A stretch of DNA of 8,329 nucleotides from Acidobacteriota bacterium (GTDB taxonomy: Bacteria > Acidobacteriota > UBA6911 > RPQK01 > JAPXNP01): the NCBI GenBank assembly GCA_030614585.1, contig JAUWTT010000152.1:1-8329 (forward strand). The letters are read 5' to 3'. The notes under the pieces were generated by a model, which was given only the letters and a program-made list of their open reading frames with translations, was not told where the DNA came from and ran no database searches. Shown here in pieces: positions 5,035-8,329 of the stretch; positions within the stretch are counted from its first letter, which is position 1; every line of letters begins with the position of its first letter. The translations under genes were made by a program, and so were the position numbers.

Positions 5035-6394
5035 ATTGCCTCCTGCTTTCAGCGCCTGCTGAGAGCTTGATTTCTTCGCCCTGCAGACTGTTCGGTCCAA
5101 CGGCTACTACCTGGATCGTAACAAAGTCTCCGGGTGCCTGAGTTCCAAAAAAGTTGACGACTTTATTCGTTGTCGTCCTACCAAATTTACGAACGCCGTC
5201 GCGCGCAGTTCCCTCGGCCAGAACCTCAAAGTTGCCGTTGAGATATCGCTGATCGTGGATCTCGAGCTGTATCTCGCGCTGCAGACGCTGAAGCTTGGAA
5301 AGGCGACGAGCTTTGGTTTCCTCTGCTACATCGTCCTCCCAGGCAAAAGCCTCCGTCGAGGGCCGCGGCGAATACTTAAACGAAAACATCTGCTCGTAGC
5401 GAACCGCTTGAACGAGCGTCAAAGTCTCCTCGAACTCGGCTTCGGTTTCCCCTGGAAACCCAACAATTATATCAGTAGATAGTGCTATTTCGCGGCCGGT
5501 AGCAACCAGTTTATCGACCAGTGCAAGGTACCAGTCGCGATCGTGTTGCCGGCGCATTCGACGCAAAATGCTGTCAGAGCCTGACTGAACCGGCAAATGG
5601 ACTTGATTGCAGACGGTTTCATTCTGGGCGATCACCGCGAGCACATCGTCTGTAAAGTGACGAGGGTGCGGTGATGTAAACCGTATCCTTCGAATTCCCT
5701 GAACCTGGGCAACGTCGGCAAGCAAGTCGGCAAACTTGTAGCCTTTGCGACTGGGATCTTTATAGCTGTTGACGGTCTGGCCCAGCAACTGGATTTCCAC
5801 GTAACCGCCTTCGGCTGCACGGCGTACCTCCTCGATAACCGCTTCAGAGGGTCTGCTGTACTCCGGGCCACGCGTGTGCGGAACGATACAGAAAGCGCAG
5901 TGTTTGTTGCAGCCTTCCATAATGGTCACGCCGGCGCGAAATTTGCTGGCGCGGCGAACCTGCGATATCTCGGAAGGCCTGAAAAACTTCAAAAAGCTGG
6001 TGGTTACAAGGCTGGAGCGCTTCGACTCATTGCTCCTGCGCTCCAATTCGTCTAGAAGATCCGGGATGGAATGGTACAGGTGCGTCCCAACGACCATGTC
6101 CACAAACGGTGCTTTCTTCACCAATTCTTCACTCTCCTGTTGGGCCACACAGCCGACCACTCCAATCAGGAAGTCGGGGTTCCTCGTCTTCTGACTCTTC
6201 ACCTGCCCCAGGCGACTGTACACTTTCTGTGCCGCCTTCTCCCTCACGCTGCAGGTGTTGAGGATATAAAGATCGGCTTCCTCGAGCGTGGAAACGGGTA
6301 CCATGCCCCGATGAGACAGCACGCCGCTGATTCTCTCCGAGTCGTGCTCGTTCATTTGGCAGCCATGGGTTTCGATGAAAAAGGTCGTAGCCAT
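5018..6394 (-). CDS. miaB: tRNA-2-methylthio-N6-dimethylallyladenosine synthase MiaB
   Basis: A radical-SAM methylthiotransferase that converts N6-isopentenyladenosine at position 37 of tRNAs reading UNN codons to its 2-methylthio form. The 458 residues have the usual order. The N-terminal UPF0004 domain has cluster ligands C12 (THGCQMN), C48 (NTCSVREKA) and C82 (GCVAQ). The radical SAM motif is CNKHCAFC (C162, C166, C169). A C-terminal TRAM tRNA-binding domain covers roughly 385-450. TCSVREKA and the length favour MiaB over MtaB or RimO. The open frame runs on to 6517, but conserved sequence begins at MATTFFIETHGCQMN, so I start at the ATG 6394-6392. The Shine-Dalgarno there is weak, and a -10-like box lies only 11 bases upstream. 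It follows recN on the same strand and overlaps the DUF151 gene by 17 bases. Confidence 0.95.
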   Translation of the reverse strand: MATTFFIETHGCQMNEHDSERISGVLSHRGMVPVSTLEEADLYILNTCSVREKAAQKVYSRLGQVKSQKTRNPDFLIGVVGCVAQQESEELVKKAPFVDMVVGTHLYHSIPDLLDELERRSNESKRSSLVTTSFLKFFRPSEISQVRRASKFRAGVTIMEGCNKHCAFCIVPHTRGPEYSRPSEAVIEEVRRAAEGGYVEIQLLGQTVNSYKDPSRKGYKFADLLADVAQVQGIRRIRFTSPHPRHFTDDVLAVIAQNETVCNQVHLPVQSGSDSILRRMRRQHDRDWYLALVDKLVATGREIALSTDIIVGFPGETEAEFEETLTLVQAVRYEQMFSFKYSPRPSTEAFAWEDDVAEETKARRLSKLQRLQREIQLEIHDQRYLNGNFEVLAEGTARDGVRKFGRTTTNKVVNFFGTQAPGDFVTIQVVAVGPNSLQGEEIKLSAGAESRRQYGARV

Positions 6395-6405
6395 GATGTG
6401 CCCAC

Positions 6406-6456
6406 ATTCTAGCAAGAAACTATGAGACAAGGCTGATCGGGCAGGCCTCCTTGTCT
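6406..6456 (-). promoter_or_regulatory. Candidate miaB promoter (extended -10) with an 8-base inverted repeat
   Basis: The minus strand reads TGCTAGAAT, giving TAGAAT (6411-6406) with a TGN extension. TTGTCT (6430-6425) is -35-like but only 13 bases away. A start near 6399 would leave a leader of about five bases, matching the weak ribosome binding site of miaB. AGACAAGG (6425-6432) is exactly mirrored by CCTTGTCT (6449-6456) over 16 bases, so a dimer-binding site or RNA hairpin could overlap the promoter. GGCCT (6444-6448) can pair instead with AGGCC (6465-6469), an alternative fold. Confidence 0.35.
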
Positions 6457-6512
6457 GGTTGTCCAGGCCGCGGATGCTCACAGGTCTGTTGCTCAAACCC
6501 CGGATAATACAA

Positions 6513-6597
6513 ACCACTAAGTCACTAAGGACACTAAGGACACTAAGGCAAACCTGATTGTCCTGGTGTTTCTTGGTGTCCTTGGTGCCTTCGTGGT
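6513..6597. repeat. Tandem 9-base repeats forming a large imperfect inverted repeat between recN and miaB
   Basis: The left arm holds CACTAAGT (6515-6522), then three 9-base units, CACTAAGGA twice and CACTAAGGC (6523-6549). The right arm (6562-6597) is a diverged reverse complement, with GGTGT and CTTGGTG units. Taking 36-base arms (6513-6548 and 6562-6597) with a 13-base centre, the outer 26 positions pair except for four. Two of those (T opposite G) could form G-U wobbles in plus-strand RNA. It begins 47 bases past the recN stop. No open frame or terminal duplications suggest a transposase element. It could stabilise or end the recN message, or be a dispersed repeat of the host genome. Confidence 0.65.
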
Positions 6598-6644
6598 CGG
6601 CATTCTAAGTTAGGTACCCCATTCCAGATCGTAGGGATTGTGGT

Positions 6645-8327
6645 TCAAGTCTGCCGCACTGCACCCGTACCTTGGAGCATTTCCTCGGCCTGGCGCCGGG
6701 TTGTATCGGTGACCGCACGTCCCCCCAGCATTCTCGACAATTCCTCAATCCGTTCTTCAGGAGTGAGACCGGCGATTTCAATGACGGTTCTTTCGCCTTC
6801 CTCTCGCTTGCCGACGTGAAAATGGCGGTCGGCGAAAGCCGCAATCTGAGGCAGGTGGGTCACGCAGAAGACTTGCTGTCTTTTCGAGAGACGGGAGAGT
6901 TTTTCACCCAACACGGTGGCGGTGCGACCCCCAATTCCAGAATCCACTTCGTCAAAAATGAGCGTGCTCAGAGCTAGATCTGTCTTCAGGACGGATTTCA
7001 GTGCCAACATGATCCTGGAGAGCTCTCCGCCCGAAGCGGTCTTGACCAGGGGTCTCGGATCTTCACCCAGGTTGGGACTGATAAGAAACTCTGCTGTGTC
7101 TATTCCCTGCTCCGAACCGTTCTCTGGATCAGTCTCGATGTGGACATCGAAGACCGTATTCTGCATCGCCAGTTCTCCCAGTTCCTGGATGACCGAGTGA
7201 CAGAGCGCTTTAGACTTCGCCCTCCTCTCCCTGGAAAGTTCCGCGGCCGCCTCGGCGTATTGGCGCGAGAGTTCTTCGATCTGCTTTGTGAGTCGCTCCG
7301 CCTCCGCATCCCGGTTATCGTAGCGTTCGAGCTCAGCTTGAGCATCTCGGTGGTAGTCGAGGACCTCTTGAAGGGATGGCCCATATTTCCGCTTCACCCT
7401 TTCCAACTCTGCGAGGCGCTCCTGCACCTGTTCCAGTCTGGCGGGATCAAACTGGACGGTATCCACATAACTTCTGATTCTGTAGGCAACGTCCTCGGCG
7501 GAATAGCGGATCTCAGTCAGCTGGGTCGTGGACTCTTCGACTGCGGGATCAAGAGAACTCAGCTCTTCCAGCCGACGGACCGTCTGGTCGAGAAGAGCCA
7601 ACGCCGAGTCATCCTTCTCGTACAGCAGCTGATAAGCTTCCTGCGCTGCCTGAAGGCGACGCTCGGCTGTGCTGAGTAGCGTAGACTCTTCTTCCAATTC
7701 TTGATCGAGGCCCAATTTCAGGGCTAAGTTCTCGATCTCGTTGACCTGGTATCGGAGCAGATCCTGTCGCTGGAGTTGGTCTCGCTCCGATCGCTGAACC
7801 TCACGAAGCTCGCTACGCCCCTTCTCCAGTTCCTGGTAAAGCCTCGAGACCGACTCCACGAGATCGGTGTGGTCGCCATAGCTGTCGATGTACTCGAGAT
7901 GCCGGGCGGGCTTAAGCAGCTGCTGCTGTGAATTCTGTCCATGGATGTTTACCAGCAGGAGCCCGATCCGGGAGAGAACTCCCAGCGTTGTGAGGCTGCC
8001 GTTAATGAAGACTCGATTCGAGCCTGATCGTGTCAGTTCTCTTCGAATCACGAGTTCTGATTCGCCCGAATTGAGGCCGTGTTTGGCAAGTAACGCTCTT
8101 ACAGGATGGTCTTCAGACAGTTCAAAAAGCCCTTCAATCCTAGCAGTGGATCGTCCCTGGCGAATCGATTCCTGGCTGGCCCGTTCCCCGGTTAACAGTG
8201 CAACGGCATCAACCAGGATCGACTTACCGGACCCTGTTTCACCGGTAATCAGATTCAGGCCCTTCTGAAACTCAACTTCCAGCTGATCGATCAGTGCGAA
8301 GCTGTTGACGGCAATGTAGCGTAACAT
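6645..8327 (-). CDS. recN: DNA repair protein RecN (SMC-like ATPase)
   Basis: RecN is an SMC-like ATPase recruited to double-strand breaks, where it holds DNA ends for RecA-dependent repair. The 560 residues match the family length (about 550). Head-domain motifs are complete. Walker A is GETGSGKS (29-36). A Q-loop region follows, NIHGQNSQQQLL (127-138), where many relatives have GQHEHQ. The ABC signature is ASGGELSRI (431-439), Walker B is TLIFDE (455-460), and the switch segment is THLPQIAAFAD (490-500). Between about 155 and 375 runs a charged, leucine-rich region predicted to form the short coiled coils of RecN; it lacks an SMC hinge. The start MLRYIAVNSFALID fits the family N-terminus, so the ATG at 8327-8325 is probably correct. 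Its ribosome binding site and promoter, where SOS control would show, lie beyond the window edge. Confidence 0.96.
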   Translation of the reverse strand: MLRYIAVNSFALIDQLEVEFQKGLNLITGETGSGKSILVDAVALLTGERASQESIRQGRSTARIEGLFELSEDHPVRALLAKHGLNSGESELVIRRELTRSGSNRVFINGSLTTLGVLSRIGLLLVNIHGQNSQQQLLKPARHLEYIDSYGDHTDLVESVSRLYQELEKGRSELREVQRSERDQLQRQDLLRYQVNEIENLALKLGLDQELEEESTLLSTAERRLQAAQEAYQLLYEKDDSALALLDQTVRRLEELSSLDPAVEESTTQLTEIRYSAEDVAYRIRSYVDTVQFDPARLEQVQERLAELERVKRKYGPSLQEVLDYHRDAQAELERYDNRDAEAERLTKQIEELSRQYAEAAAELSRERRAKSKALCHSVIQELGELAMQNTVFDVHIETDPENGSEQGIDTAEFLISPNLGEDPRPLVKTASGGELSRIMLALKSVLKTDLALSTLIFDEVDSGIGGRTATVLGEKLSRLSKRQQVFCVTHLPQIAAFADRHFHVGKREEGERTVIEIAGLTPEERIEELSRMLGGRAVTDTTRRQAEEMLQGTGAVRQT

Positions 8328-8329
8328 CG

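Noticed and set aside
5035..5100. 22-residue N-terminal extension of the DUF151 protein
   Set aside because: It lies wholly within miaB, while the ATG at 5034 has a near-consensus Shine-Dalgarno and fits the family start.
6395..6517. N-terminal extension of miaB by 41 codons
   Set aside because: The extension has no MiaB similarity, and the family begins at the MATTFFIETHGC segment; the upstream ATG has no supporting site.
6515..6549. CRISPR-like array
   Set aside because: The units are 8-9 bases in direct contact with no spacers, and no cas genes are near.
6513..6597. Insertion sequence remnant
   Set aside because: No transposase frame or target-site duplication can be seen around the inverted repeat.

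Overview
The window looks like bacterial chromosome with moderate GC, ordinary housekeeping genes and no phage, transposon or plasmid genes. The protein style, the gene set (MiaB, a DUF151-type nuclease, RecN, a PC4-like protein, an FHS-type transporter) and the short tandem or inverted repeats between genes suggest an environmental Gram-negative lineage. Acidobacteriota is my best guess, but this rests on family resemblance only and no marker gene proves it.

Layout. The left edge (1-174, minus) holds the N-terminal 58 codons of a type I glutamine synthetase (glnA). A 469-base gap follows, with a cluster of small inverted and direct repeats upstream of glnA and a 7-base tandem repeat further right. 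From 644 to 3587 lies a probable sugar module. It has a 12-helix FHS-type major facilitator (644-1795, minus), a GmhA-like SIS-domain phosphosugar isomerase (1905-2468, minus) and a divergently transcribed ROK sugar kinase (2667-3587, plus). Two small plus-strand genes follow: a PC4-like single-stranded DNA binding protein (3695-3934) and a single-CDGSH iron-sulfur protein (3976-4200). Both converge on a 348-base G-rich gap.

The right half is on the minus strand. Read in transcription order it holds recN (8327 to 6645), a gap with a large tandem/inverted-repeat hairpin, miaB (6394 to 5018), and a DUF151 bifunctional-nuclease-family gene (5034 to 4549). The start of the DUF151 gene overlaps the end of miaB by 17 bases, so these two are probably translationally coupled.

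How the genes fit together. Transporter, kinase and isomerase suggest uptake, phosphorylation and aldose/ketose isomerisation of one sugar, but the substrate cannot be read from sequence. recN (double-strand break repair) and miaB-DUF151 (tRNA modification plus a small nuclease-family protein) are housekeeping. I see no clearly new multi-gene system. The most unusual items are the sugar module with its altered isomerase active site, several candidate operators on promoters, and the repeat-built hairpin between recN and miaB.
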